Assembly (NCBI GenBank): GCA_947589165.1
Contig: CANQCH010000010.1
Span: 1-16,345, forward strand
Reading direction: 5' to 3'
DNA length: 16,345 nt
Source of the DNA: an uncultured Bacilli bacterium
GTDB lineage: Bacteria > Bacillota_I > Bacilli_A > RF39 > UBA660
Under the pieces are notes generated by a model that was not told where the DNA came from, ran no database searches, and saw only the letters and a program-made list of their open reading frames with translations. The translations under genes and the position numbers were made by a program. Position 1 is the stretch's first letter. Every line of letters begins with the position of its first letter. Shown here piece after piece: positions 7,550 through 15,384 of this stretch.

Positions 7550-8079
7550 TATTTTATCCCTTCTAAATATTTAAATACTTTATCCTTTAAATCATCGGTA
7601 CTACCATCATTAGCTAACGTATAATCAAAATCATTATAATTTTCTAACGCAATTTCGGTAATATGAGCTTGTTCTTCTACCGATAATTTACTTGGGGCAA
7701 ATTGATTTTCAACATAAAGACTATAAACATTATCAAAATTTTCTCTTAAAGCTTCAATTTCTTCAGGCATTCGCGCATCCCCAATAATAACGGTATCAAT
7801 GCCATATTGTTCATAAATATTAATGTCTTCAATCATTCTTTTAGTTAAAAAATCTTTATTGTAATTTCGAACTAACGAACCAAAATCTTGTAAAAACTTC
7901 CGGGGCTTATTTTCACCAATTCCATCCCAATCCGTTAATTCGACCGCAAAATTTTTTAAATATTTACTATAATTAGTAACAACACAATTTTCTAACTTAT
8001 AAATATAGTATTCATTAATATATTTTGCCACTAAACTTTTACCACTTCCGGCCTTCCCGGCCACTACAAATATTTTCAT
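7549..8079 (-). CDS. P-loop nucleotide kinase (dNMP-kinase/CoaE-like)
   Basis: 176 aa. Walker A is GKAGSGKS (8-15). RKFLQDFGSLVR (60-71) and IIGDARMPEEIEAL (98-111) resemble the substrate-lid and acid regions of phage-type deoxynucleoside monophosphate kinases. The C-terminal DYTLANDGSTDDL is the adenine-contact tail seen in dNMP kinases and dephospho-CoA kinases. Probable reaction: ATP-dependent phosphorylation of a nucleotide; the substrate is not proven. The ribosome site AGGAGAGG precedes ATG 8079. It is the first gene after the T-box and its TAA overlaps the alaS ATG by one base (TAATG), implying translational coupling. Why a nucleotide kinase should answer to alanyl-tRNA is unclear; it may simply ride in the operon. 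Confidence 0.75.
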   Translation of the reverse strand: MKIFVVAGKAGSGKSLVAKYINEYYIYKLENCVVTNYSKYLKNFAVELTDWDGIGENKPRKFLQDFGSLVRNYNKDFLTKRMIEDINIYEQYGIDTVIIGDARMPEEIEALRENFDNVYSLYVENQFAPSKLSVEEQAHITEIALENYNDFDYTLANDGSTDDLKDKVFKYLEGIK

Positions 8080-8096
8080 TTTCCTCTCCTTTTTTT

Positions 8097-8281
8097 AAAA
8101 AAAGATGGTTCCTTTAAGGAGAGCCCTAAGGCTCGGTACCATCCTTTCTTTTTCTCTTCATTTTTAACGACTTGCGCCGATTAATCTCCAAAAGCAGCCC
8201 GATATATTTCCTTTTATTAGTTTCCACCAACCACTAACTCTCTATTAATATTCCCTATATCAGATCTTTTTTCACCGATTA
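8097..8281 (-). promoter_or_regulatory. T-box leader, alanine specifier (tRNA-Ala sensing)
   Basis: The minus-strand leader of about 185 nt holds the T-box hallmark AAGGATGGTACCGAGCC (8146-8130), which can form the antiterminator and pair with uncharged tRNA NCCA. The competing terminator uses GATGGTACC (8143-8135) with GGAACCATC (8112-8104), one mismatch, an inner GAGCC/GGCTC stem, and T7 (8103-8097). Stem I features include AGAGAG and GGTTGGTG (upper-loop type) and a GATATA/TATATC stem. Below that stem sits GGGCTGCTTTTGG, giving two consecutive GCT codons (8198-8196 and 8195-8193). Either as specifier reads Ala, which agrees with the downstream alaS. Low charging of tRNA-Ala should favour read-through. 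Confidence 0.92.
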
Positions 8282-8288
8282 CAACTTT

Positions 8289-8317
8289 AATATATCATAT
8301 TTTAAATTTCCAAGCAA
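8289..8317 (-). promoter_or_regulatory. Promoter of the T-box/alaS operon
   Basis: Minus-strand -35 TTGCTT (8317-8312), spacer exactly 17 bp, -10 TATATT (8294-8289). Initiation near 8281 matches the start of the T-box. It abuts the permease stop codon (8321-8319). Confidence 0.7.
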
Positions 8318-8318
8318 T

Positions 8319-9476
8319 TTATTTAAGGGCTTTTTCCACTTTTAAATCATTATTTTCAAAAAAGTCATATTTATTATCTAAAAATTGCCAAATAACTTTA
8401 ATGATGGATAAAATTGGAGTGGCTAAGATCATGCCGACGATCCCAAAGAAATGACCAAAAATTAATAAGCCGACAATAATGACAACCGGATGTAAATTAG
8501 TTGCTTTGCTCATGACAACTGGTTGTAAAACATAACTTTCGATAAATTGAACAATCGTCGCAATGATTAAGACTAAGATCCCGGTCAAAGGACTTTGGGT
8601 TAAACCGACAATTGTCGCCGTGGCAGTTCCGATATAGGGCCCGATATAAGGAATTAAATCGGTAATGCCACAAAATAGACCAAAAAGTAACGCGGCATTT
8701 AAGCCAACAATACTAAAACCAATCACATCACAAACAAAGACCATACAAGCCACTAACAAAGTACCATTCACACATTTACGAACTTCGCGACCAATATTAT
8801 CTAATAAAGTGGCCGTTTCTTCCCGATACTTTCTTGGTAAAAATTTAATTAACGTTTTCGTTAGATTATTAAAATCAAATAACATATATAAACCAATAAT
8901 TAAACCAAAGAAGATATTTCCAACGCCTGATGCTAACGAAGAAATGGTCGTCATTAAAGTATTAGGTAAACTTTCCGATAAGCCTTTAGCATAATTATTA
9001 ATATTTATTAAAATATTATCTTTAATACTTGCTATATCAATACCTTCAATCTTAATTTTTGTAAAAGTCGTATTAATAAAATCGGTAATTTTACTAATAA
9101 TACTTGGTAAAGTCTTTAATAATTCATTAATTTCTTCATATAAGACGGGAATAAAAATCCGAATAAAAACAACTAAAAAGATAATAAAGATCACATAAAC
9201 TAAGATGGAAGCTAAAATCCTAGGCATCCCTTTTTTCGCCATTTTATCGACAAAGGGTGCAAATAACCAGGCAATAACAAAGCCAATAAATAAAGGCGAT
9301 AATATTTTTAAGACACTACCTAAAAAGGAAAAAACGCCGAGTAAATGGCCAACGGCCACGACCGCCCCAATAATTCCAATAATTAAAGCGACGAATAAGA
9401 CTTTTAAAATACTGCGACCTAAATAAATAATTTCATTTAAGCCTTCATTATCTATTTCGTTCTTTTTTTTAAACAT
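8319..9476 (-). CDS. AI-2E family (PerM/UPF0118) membrane transporter
   Basis: 385 aa, typical family length, with about eight hydrophobic segments. There is an N-terminal pair around 24-75, another near 85-110, a soluble-looking loop at about 115-185, then a helix cluster from about 190 to the C-terminus. The C-terminal part contains GLFCGITDLIPYIGPYIGTATA, the PYIGP signature of this family, and a late VVIIVGLLIFGHFFGIVGMILATP stretch. Family members include putative AI-2 exporters and Na+/H+ antiporters, so the substrate here is open. ATG 9476 follows AAAGAGGG. It lies immediately upstream of the alaS promoter. A TATAAT lies upstream near 9500, but the -35 is unconvincing. Confidence 0.9.
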   Translation of the reverse strand: MFKKKNEIDNEGLNEIIYLGRSILKVLFVALIIGIIGAVVAVGHLLGVFSFLGSVLKILSPLFIGFVIAWLFAPFVDKMAKKGMPRILASILVYVIFIIFLVVFIRIFIPVLYEEINELLKTLPSIISKITDFINTTFTKIKIEGIDIASIKDNILININNYAKGLSESLPNTLMTTISSLASGVGNIFFGLIIGLYMLFDFNNLTKTLIKFLPRKYREETATLLDNIGREVRKCVNGTLLVACMVFVCDVIGFSIVGLNAALLFGLFCGITDLIPYIGPYIGTATATIVGLTQSPLTGILVLIIATIVQFIESYVLQPVVMSKATNLHPVVIIVGLLIFGHFFGIVGMILATPILSIIKVIWQFLDNKYDFFENNDLKVEKALK

Positions 9477-9558
9477 AATTTATCCCTCTTTATATTATTA
9501 TATAATATTTTCTTTTAAATTAATAAAAGATTCCCCATTTAGACAACAATTTGACAAT

Positions 9559-10098
9559 TTAAGCCGCTTTATCTAATTTTAATTCGTAATGCTTTTTTTG
9601 TTCTTTTTCTAAATTATTTAATAAATAACAAATAAGTTCCCGAAGTTTTTCGTAAGGTAACTCGCTAATAACGGCACAAATTCCCATCACATCACTAGCT
9701 TTAAAGGCTTCTTTTAAACTTTGTTTTAATTCAGCAACCGGACTTAAACTATTAAATTTATTTACCAAATCATTCATTAAAGCTTTATTGGATAAATTAT
9801 TTGTTAAATATTGCTCAATTTTAAAATTGCCGCCTAGATCTTTAGTTAAAACTGGTAAAACATGTTTATTTTTTCCTTCTAAACCAATAATACATAAGTT
9901 ACCCATTAAAAAACCATCGGCAATATTAGCATCAGCGATGGCTTTAATTATTTCTTCTTTGGTAAAGCACATCGTAAAGGCATCAATTTCCATTAAGGAT
10001 GCCGGTTTAAAATTTTGGGCAATCGCTAAAGCCGAAATATCAATGTATACTTCTTGCCCTTTTTGTAATTGTAAAGCTAATAAATATTGTGTAGCCAT
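9559..10098 (-). CDS. Conserved-looking protein of unknown function
   Basis: 179 aa, soluble, no signal peptide or membrane segment. I do not recognise a family. The N-terminal third has beta/alpha character (YLLALQLQKGQEVYIDIS), with phrases such as TMCFTKEEIIKAIADANI and GFLMGNLCIIGLEGKN. The last 70 residues are predicted mostly helical (ELKQSLKEAFKASDVMGICAVISELP) and end in a charged coiled-like tail. It has an excellent AAAGGAGGG ribosome site before ATG 10098 and a near-consensus promoter, which suggests substantial expression. It appears monocistronic. No catalytic motif is visible. Confidence 0.8.
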   Translation of the reverse strand: MATQYLLALQLQKGQEVYIDISALAIAQNFKPASLMEIDAFTMCFTKEEIIKAIADANIADGFLMGNLCIIGLEGKNKHVLPVLTKDLGGNFKIEQYLTNNLSNKALMNDLVNKFNSLSPVAELKQSLKEAFKASDVMGICAVISELPYEKLRELICYLLNNLEKEQKKHYELKLDKAA

Positions 10099-10124
10099 AT
10101 TACCCTCCTTTTAGCGAAGAAAAT

Positions 10125-10153
10125 ATTATAACAAAAAATAATTTTCGCGTCAA
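10125..10153 (-). promoter_or_regulatory. Near-consensus sigma-A promoter
   Basis: Minus-strand TTGACG (10153-10148), 17-bp spacer, TATAAT (10130-10125), about 26 bp upstream of the ATG of the 179-aa gene. With one mismatch to the consensus hexamers, it is the best vegetative promoter in the window. Confidence 0.85.
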
Positions 10154-10154
10154 T

Positions 10155-10182
10155 AAAAAATCCCATATTTTTGGGATTTTTT
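10155..10182. terminator. Bidirectional intrinsic terminator
   Basis: Perfect 11-bp stem AAAAAATCCCA (10155-10165) with TGGGATTTTTT (10172-10182), 6-nt loop, with T runs on both strands. It insulates the promoter of the 179-aa gene from the operon ending at 10282. Confidence 0.85.
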
Positions 10183-10233
10183 AGATATTACTCTTCAATA
10201 GCTAACGTAAAAAATACGTATCGATATTAAAGA

Positions 10234-10273
10234 AAAAATATGTACTTTAGTAATACCTGTAGTACATATTTTT
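10234..10273 (-). terminator. Hairpin terminator after the yihY-like gene
   Basis: Perfect 13-bp inverted repeat AAAAATATGTACT (10234-10246) and its complement (10261-10273) with a 14-nt loop, just downstream of the gene ending at 10282. The descending arm ends in T5 on the minus strand. Together with 10155-10182 this gives two terminators in tandem. Confidence 0.7.
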
Positions 10274-10281
10274 AATATAAC

Positions 10282-11145
10282 CTATTTCGCTTGTTTTAAA
10301 GTACCAGTTTTTTCTAATTCTATTTCTTCTTTCCGATAATTTAAAGCAATGCCAATGGTAAAGATAAAAGCCAGTAAATAAAACCATAACATTAAAATAA
10401 CAATGTTCGCTAGGCCACCATAAAAGGCCGTATAATCAGCATAATGCGTAACATAAACGGAATAAATATAAGTAGCAATGATCCAACCGAAACTTGTAAA
10501 AAGAGCACCATAGCCAACTGATTTACTTTTGACCATTTTATTTGGGGCCAAAGTATAAATAATTTTTATTAAAAAGTAAATAATTAACCACGTAATTGGG
10601 CCTTGTAATAAATTAATTACATACGTAATATCCCCGATGAGTTTGTCCGAAAAATTCGTAAATTGAAGTAACCCAATAATTCGACTCCCAAAAACAGGAA
10701 TGACTAACATAAAGACGAATAAGACAATTAAGAAAAAGGTCATGATAATCGCTTTAATCCGTCTTTTAAGAAAACTACCATTTTCCACCCCATAAATAGC
10801 ATTCGAAGTAATGATGATGGAAGCGGCACCATTAGAGGCCATAAAATAACCGACGATAGATGTAATCATTAAAGTCCAACCATTAAGATGAACGGATGAT
10901 CCCCCTAAAAGCATATCGGCAATATCACGGGAAAAAGCCGTCGATAAAAAATTATATAACGCATCCGTCGATAAATTTAACGCGGCGGCTCCATAACTAA
11001 TAAGCGATAAAGTTGGCACTAAAGCTAAAACGAAAAAGAAGGCTAAATGTCCGGGTAACACTGCCATTTCCGGTTTGCGAATAGCCACTTTAAAGTTATC
11101 CCAAAACTCTTGAAAACTATCTTTTAGTTTCTTTTTCATTTTCAT
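10282..11145 (-). CDS. YihY/BrkB-family inner membrane protein
   Basis: 287 aa, the family's usual length, with six hydrophobic segments. The N-terminal signature AFFFVLALVPTLSLISYGA (35-53) is characteristic of YihY/BrkB (formerly called RNase BN). Other segments are near 90-115, 132-152, 176-200, 208-232 and 250-266. The C-terminal NIVILMLWFYLLAFIFTIG also matches the family. Function is uncertain family-wide; these are integral membrane proteins linked to envelope processes. It ends in TAG. The start at ATG 11145 overlaps the upstream sensor gene by 29 bp, and a second in-frame ATG lies at 11139. The AAAGG upstream suits the second ATG slightly better. It is the last gene of a three-gene operon. 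Confidence 0.9.
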   Translation of the reverse strand: MKMKKKLKDSFQEFWDNFKVAIRKPEMAVLPGHLAFFFVLALVPTLSLISYGAAALNLSTDALYNFLSTAFSRDIADMLLGGSSVHLNGWTLMITSIVGYFMASNGAASIIITSNAIYGVENGSFLKRRIKAIIMTFFLIVLFVFMLVIPVFGSRIIGLLQFTNFSDKLIGDITYVINLLQGPITWLIIYFLIKIIYTLAPNKMVKSKSVGYGALFTSFGWIIATYIYSVYVTHYADYTAFYGGLANIVILMLWFYLLAFIFTIGIALNYRKEEIELEKTGTLKQAK

Positions 11146-13132
11146 TTGCCTTTTGTTTCTTCATATCTTCCACGGCTTCATTCATCGCATCTTCAATCGT
11201 TTTAATATTATCCATGATCATGCTCCAACCAAATTCAGCTCCAAAATCATATGGTAATTTATTAATTTCTTTACTTAATTTATGAATATAATTGGTAATT
11301 TGTTTTTCGTTATAGCCGACGATATAGATAACAAATTCATTACCATCTGTCCGCATAATTTCACTATTATCTAATTGGGTTTTAATTAAAGCATTCGCCG
11401 CGGCTTGAATTTGTTTATCCCCTTCTTCATAACCATGTAAATCATTAATTTCTTGTAACCGGTTTAAATCAATCACAACAATTGCTTGAGGATAAATCGT
11501 ATTATTATTCCAAACACTAATATTTTCACTTAAATAATTCCGATTTTTTAAACTGGTTAATTGATCAATAAATTTCATTTTATCATCTTTTTTAATTCGA
11601 CGGGCAATCGTAATTTTCCGACTTTTCCGAATTAAAATTAACATAATGATTAAAACAATAACAATTAAATAAATAATATATTTTGCAATTCTACTCATGA
11701 TGGAACCGGCTTTAACCGTAGCTTCATGATTTTGTAAACCAATGATTTCCATTTCTTTAAAGTCTAACGTTTTAAGATAATTACTAAATAATTTACTTAA
11801 TATTTCTTCATCATTAAGCTTAAATTCATAGTTACCATTTAAATAACCTTCATATCGGGCCGCATATTTTTTTAATTCACTATCAGCATGATACAAATAA
11901 ACATTTTTATCAATTAATAAATAACTTTCATCCATCTTTTTTACTTTAGCTAGTTCTTTTACTTGGGTAAAGGTCTTAATCGTAACCCCCGGTAAAGTTT
12001 TTAAATATTCATGTAATTTACTATCCTTTTCCACATAAACAGTTTTATTAGCTAAAGAATTTAGAGAATTAATAACCGCACTATTATCTTTAAAAGAAGC
12101 AATAACATAAGGAATAACTGGTCCTTTCACGAGAGGATCATCATTTTTTAAATTAGCATAATTAAAGTACATATTAACTTTTTTATTGGCAATAGCTTCT
12201 TTAAATTTAGTCATATTAGCATATTTAATAAACTTAAATTCCACATTGGCAAATTCACTAAAGTTACTTAAATAAACCGCAACTATTCCCCCATATTCGC
12301 CCCCCATGATTACTTCATAAGGACTATTATTGACAAAACCATAATTATGCACTACACTTTGTAATTTCGCAATTTCTGATTCACTAACCTTTAACGTTTC
12401 CACGAATAAACTAAATTCATGATCATTAAAATAATTCGTAATATTATCTTGCCATTTATAAAAATATTTAGTTAAGATAATACTTAAAGTTTCATCAGTT
12501 GTTTGCATAACATAGTAATTTTTAATATCACCAAAATGATATAAAACAAAGTAATTTTTACTTAATATTTCATCTAAACTTTGCATTAAAGGCACAATTA
12601 AATATTCGACTTCCGTACCTAAAGCATTAGTTAAAGCTTCTTTATTTTCATAACTATTTAAAGTTACATCTTTAAGATAATTAGCCACATAATTATAATT
12701 AAGATTTAAAACCCCAATCGTCTTTCCTTTTAAATCATTTAGATCTCTAATAGTTTCATCTTTACTACTAACTAAAACATAATGATCAGTATAAAAAACG
12801 ATGTCTTTAGCCCCAATTTCATTTTTTACCCCTAAAGCAATGCCACTAGGCATGGCATCAGTTGTATAAGTAATAGGATTTATTTGCATTCCATACTCTA
12901 AAGAAAAATCATTTAAAAAATCGTAAAAAATTCCGGTCGCATTTTTTCCAAAAACATTGGCATTATTAATAATATTAATATTTTGAATGGTATTAACATT
13001 ATCATCTAACCAAGCTCTTTCTTGGACCGTTAATTTATTTTTATCATTTAAAAGCCAAAAGATTAAGATGGCAACTAAACCAACTACGATTAAAGAAATA
13101 AGGCCAATAATAATATTTCGTTTCTTCTTCAT
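11117..13132 (-). CDS. Membrane sensor: tandem SBP-like domains plus degenerate GGDEF
   Basis: 671 aa. Transmembrane helix 1 is at about 7-27. The extracytoplasmic part (about 33-475) looks like two consecutive solute-binding (SBP_bac_3-like) domains: the first has LNDLKGKTIGVLNLNYN (131-147), the second SLANKTVYVEKDSKL plus YLKTLPGVTI (359-385). Helix 2 is at about 482-501. The cytoplasmic domain (about 515-660) follows the GGDEF fold: DQLTSLKNRNYL, VVIDLNRLQEINDLHGYEEGD, then RTDGNEF at 594-600 where GGDEF should stand. The altered signature (D-G-N-E-F) suggests a nucleotide-binding or signalling domain without normal diguanylate cyclase activity. Its ATG at 13132 overlaps the TAA of the upstream small membrane protein (TAATG), so the two are coupled. 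Ligand inference: an amino acid or similar small molecule. Confidence 0.83.
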   Translation of the reverse strand: MKKKRNIIIGLISLIVVGLVAILIFWLLNDKNKLTVQERAWLDDNVNTIQNINIINNANVFGKNATGIFYDFLNDFSLEYGMQINPITYTTDAMPSGIALGVKNEIGAKDIVFYTDHYVLVSSKDETIRDLNDLKGKTIGVLNLNYNYVANYLKDVTLNSYENKEALTNALGTEVEYLIVPLMQSLDEILSKNYFVLYHFGDIKNYYVMQTTDETLSIILTKYFYKWQDNITNYFNDHEFSLFVETLKVSESEIAKLQSVVHNYGFVNNSPYEVIMGGEYGGIVAVYLSNFSEFANVEFKFIKYANMTKFKEAIANKKVNMYFNYANLKNDDPLVKGPVIPYVIASFKDNSAVINSLNSLANKTVYVEKDSKLHEYLKTLPGVTIKTFTQVKELAKVKKMDESYLLIDKNVYLYHADSELKKYAARYEGYLNGNYEFKLNDEEILSKLFSNYLKTLDFKEMEIIGLQNHEATVKAGSIMSRIAKYIIYLIVIVLIIMLILIRKSRKITIARRIKKDDKMKFIDQLTSLKNRNYLSENISVWNNNTIYPQAIVVIDLNRLQEINDLHGYEEGDKQIQAAANALIKTQLDNSEIMRTDGNEFVIYIVGYNEKQITNYIHKLSKEINKLPYDFGAEFGWSMIMDNIKTIEDAMNEAVEDMKKQKANENEKETKR

Positions 13133-13623
13133 TAATCTTCTTCACTTTCTGTAACGGTATTATTGTTCCAAACAATACTTTCCCGATTACTATTCTTAGC
13201 CCCCATAATTGTAAATCCTTCACTATCTTCGGTTTTATCACTTACTAAAGTGAAGTTTAAATCATAATATCCTAAAATATCTTCGGCAAAACTAGTTAAA
13301 GAGGCAGATGCCTTACTTTCCGCTTCTACTAAAGCATAATCATCAATAAATTGCATCCGAATATATATAACTCGTCCTTTAGTTTTAAACGTTACTTTCT
13401 CTATTTTGTCATCTTTTTCTAAATTAGCAATATATTCTTTTTTAAAATCATCGGTGATGGGATACTTATCAATATCCTTTAAGCGATCCCCATATACTGT
13501 TTCACTACCCCCAAAAAAGTAGGTTACGACCACGGTACAAATTGTAATAAAGCACACAATTAATATGGCGACTAAAACAACTAATATCCGATTTTTTTGC
13601 CATATTTCCTTTAATTTTTTCAA
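13132..13623 (-). CDS. Small single-pass membrane protein, unknown family
   Basis: 163 aa with a TTG start at 13623. The ribosome site AAAGAGGTGA lies 7 nt upstream and decides this start; no ATG fits. A lysine-rich N-terminus precedes one membrane helix (about 14-37, ILVVLVAILIVCFITICTVV), followed by a roughly 125-residue extracytoplasmic acidic domain of alpha/beta character ending in ESEED. No family recognised. It is the first gene of an operon with the double-SBP sensor (one-base overlap) and the YihY-like protein. A role beside the sensor, for instance as a partner at the membrane surface, is a guess from position. Confidence 0.82.
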   Translation of the reverse strand: MKKLKEIWQKNRILVVLVAILIVCFITICTVVVTYFFGGSETVYGDRLKDIDKYPITDDFKKEYIANLEKDDKIEKVTFKTKGRVIYIRMQFIDDYALVEAESKASASLTSFAEDILGYYDLNFTLVSDKTEDSEGFTIMGAKNSNRESIVWNNNTVTESEED

Positions 13624-13649
13624 ATTATTTTCACCTCTTTGGTAAATTA

Positions 13650-13678
13650 ATTATACTACATTATATTTTTATAAGCAA
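13650..13678 (-). promoter_or_regulatory. Promoter of the sensor/yihY operon
   Basis: Minus-strand -35 TTGCTT (13678-13673), 17-bp spacer, consensus -10 TATAAT (13655-13650), about 27 bp upstream of the TTG start. The same TTGCTT -35 occurs at the alaS promoter. Confidence 0.8.
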
Positions 13679-13704
13679 ATTAATATTTAAAACCTTGTTT
13701 AATC

Positions 13705-13734
13705 AAAAAAAATATTAGTATTCCTACCAATATT
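13705..13734 (-). terminator. Terminator closing the DGR gene cluster
   Basis: On the minus strand AATATTGGTA (13734-13725), loop GGAA, TACTAATATT (13720-13711), with a G-U pair in the stem, then T8 (13712-13705). It overlaps the stop codon (13726-13724) of the small gene after the reverse transcriptase. It marks the likely 3' end of the retroelement transcript. Confidence 0.8.
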
Positions 13735-13975
13735 TTTTGATCTTTGCCGCCAAAACTTCTTTTAAAGACTCTTTTAGATAAATTTCCCGATAGGCATTAT
13801 GCTTTTGTTTTACTACTGTAATATCATTATTTTCATTAATGACCACATAATTAATTTTCGGTAAATAATTAAGCATTATTTTATCCATTCCTAATGTATA
13901 ATATTTATTATTTTTAAGAAAAAATATACCATAATCAGCAAACATTTTTTTAAAAAACCAATATCTATTTTTCAT
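13724..13975 (-). CDS. Unrecognised 83-aa protein downstream of the DGR reverse transcriptase
   Basis: From ATG 13975, overlapping the end of the RT gene by 11 bp. A TTG at 13993 would add six residues but has no better ribosome site. It is basic and aromatic-rich (MKNRYWFFKKMFADYGIFFLKNN), followed by a beta-like stretch INYVVINENNDITVV and a helical basic tail LKESLKEVLAAKIKKYW. No transmembrane helix is clear. I do not recognise a family. Its overlap with the RT and the terminator directly after it place it in the retroelement operon, so an accessory role (RNA binding is conceivable from charge) is possible but unproven. Ribosome-site support is weak (AGGT 10 nt upstream). Confidence 0.6.
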   Translation of the reverse strand: MKNRYWFFKKMFADYGIFFLKNNKYYTLGMDKIMLNYLPKINYVVINENNDITVVKQKHNAYREIYLKESLKEVLAAKIKKYW

Positions 13976-15041
13976 AATAAAAATACCTAGCAATCAAATT
14001 TTTTATTCTAATATTATTAGCATATTTATAACTATACATATAGGTCATAATACTACAAAAAGCTTGATTAAAACTAATTTTTTCCATATCTAAATTATAT
14101 TTAATTAATTTTAATTTTTTCTTAATTGTCTCTAATTTTTTGCGACTTATTTTTATAACAACTTTATTATTAATAATCTTATAATTATATCCTAAAAAGG
14201 AAAAGCCATTTAATGAATTAACAATAAAAGTTTTCTTCTTATTGACTTTTAATTTATATTCATTAAGTAATTTTTTTATAATAATATTTTTTATTTTTTG
14301 TAAATATTTTTTATTTGGATGCATTATAATAAAATCATCCATATAGCGCACATAATATTTACATTTTAAATTATGAATAATAAAATGATCTAGACGATTT
14401 AAATAAAATATTGAAAGAAACTGACTTGTCATATTACCGATAGGTAAACCTTTACCATTGGCATAAATAGGAATATCTATGTTTAATTTTTCTCGATATT
14501 TATTTATAATTTTATTAATATAATCTTTATTGGTACTATCAATTATTTGACTTATCAAATAATATTCTTCATCAGTTAATTTATCCTTTATTTCTTTTTT
14601 TAAAATATAATGATCAATTTTATAAAAATATTTTTCAATATCTATCTTTAAAATATAAAATATTGGGAATTTATTTTTCAATGATATCAAGTATTTTTTC
14701 ACTAATCTTGTTCCCAAACTAGTTCCCATATTTTTTCGAGTGGCAACATTCCGTTCATCTAAATATTTTGTCAATTTAGTTTCTAAAATATATCTCGTCA
14801 CATAATGATTAATTATTTTATCTTTGATACTTAAACTCATTACTAAACGACATTTAGGTTCGTAAATCAAAAAAATATTATAATATTTATGCCCAATCTC
14901 GCCATTTTCTAACATTTTTATAATATTACTAATATTTTGCATTTTATTTATATCAAAATTATAGATTTTATTTTTATTTTTTACATTTTTACTTATCTCT
15001 TGTTCATATACAGCCAATAAATTCTCGAAATTAATTTTCAT
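13965..15041 (-). CDS. Diversity-generating retroelement reverse transcriptase
   Basis: 358 aa, a lone RT without maturase or endonuclease domain, as in DGR RTs. Motifs in order: an N-terminal fingers region with CRLVMSLSIKDKIINHYV (64-81) and RNVATRKNMGTSLG (97-110, the position of the DGR YAxxKGxG-type motif); motif A LKIDIEKYFYKID with catalytic D134; motif B GLPIGNMTSQ (198-207), the DGR hallmark where group II introns have QGxxxSP; motif C YMDD (233-236); and FLGY (282-285), followed by a basic thumb. It should copy TR RNA into cDNA with errors at adenines, together with Avd. ATG 15041 overlaps the Avd-like gene by 11 bp. Composition is very A+T- and Lys/Asn-rich, more extreme than the flanking housekeeping genes, which is consistent with horizontal origin. 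Confidence 0.95.
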   Translation of the reverse strand: MKINFENLLAVYEQEISKNVKNKNKIYNFDINKMQNISNIIKMLENGEIGHKYYNIFLIYEPKCRLVMSLSIKDKIINHYVTRYILETKLTKYLDERNVATRKNMGTSLGTRLVKKYLISLKNKFPIFYILKIDIEKYFYKIDHYILKKEIKDKLTDEEYYLISQIIDSTNKDYINKIINKYREKLNIDIPIYANGKGLPIGNMTSQFLSIFYLNRLDHFIIHNLKCKYYVRYMDDFIIMHPNKKYLQKIKNIIIKKLLNEYKLKVNKKKTFIVNSLNGFSFLGYNYKIINNKVVIKISRKKLETIKKKLKLIKYNLDMEKISFNQAFCSIMTYMYSYKYANNIRIKNLIARYFYYEK

Positions 15042-15384
15042 TGAAGCACCAACTATAAATCATTTTATTTATTTTTATTAGCTCGTTACTTTTATTAATT
15101 AAAATTTTTTCACTTATATATTTTAATTTATAAGCTCTTTCAAGATAAAAATCTATTTTATTTATTTTGGCTAAAGCTTCTATTTGATATTGATGCTTTA
15201 TTTCCAAATTATGCTCATAGTTTGCCTTATAAATTAATTCTAATAATGTTAAAGCATCATTATACATCATGTTTCTGGTTATAATATCCTTTTTGGGAAA
15301 AGTTATAATTATTTTTTCTAATTCAATAATATATTTTTTTATATTATTAATTATTTGAAACTTTGTCTGATTAAAAATTGCCAT
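15031..15384 (-). CDS. avd: Avd-like DGR accessory protein (four-helix bundle)
   Basis: 117 aa from ATG 15384, with GAGG 9 nt upstream; a TTG at 15399 would add five residues. The order of features matches Avd/S23-type four-helix-bundle proteins: a helix 1 region, the FPKKDIITRNMMYNDALTLLELIYKAN stretch joining helices 1-2 (about 31-57), then EALAKINKIDFYLERAYKLKYISEK (helix 3 to the helix 4 turn) and a final helix ending MIYSW. Avd forms a basic pentameric barrel that binds the RT and TR RNA and is needed for mutagenic retrohoming. It overlaps the upstream MutS-like gene by 14 bp and the RT gene by 11 bp, indicating coupled translation. Identification rests on pattern and position directly before a DGR RT. 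Confidence 0.88.
   Translation of the reverse strand: MAIFNQTKFQIINNIKKYIIELEKIIITFPKKDIITRNMMYNDALTLLELIYKANYEHNLEIKHQYQIEALAKINKIDFYLERAYKLKYISEKILINKSNELIKINKMIYSWCFNEN

Noticed and set aside
11117..13241. Shared VWNNNT peptide in the sensor (near residue 540) and in the small membrane protein as a second VR-like repeat
   Set aside because: The match is only 6-7 residues with different synonymous codons and no adenine-biased pattern; probably chance.
13965..15041. Group II intron or retron reverse transcriptase
   Set aside because: Motif B is GNMTSQ rather than QGxxxSP, there is no maturase/HNH domain, no intron domain V, no msr/msd-like RNA, and the Avd plus TR context fits a DGR.
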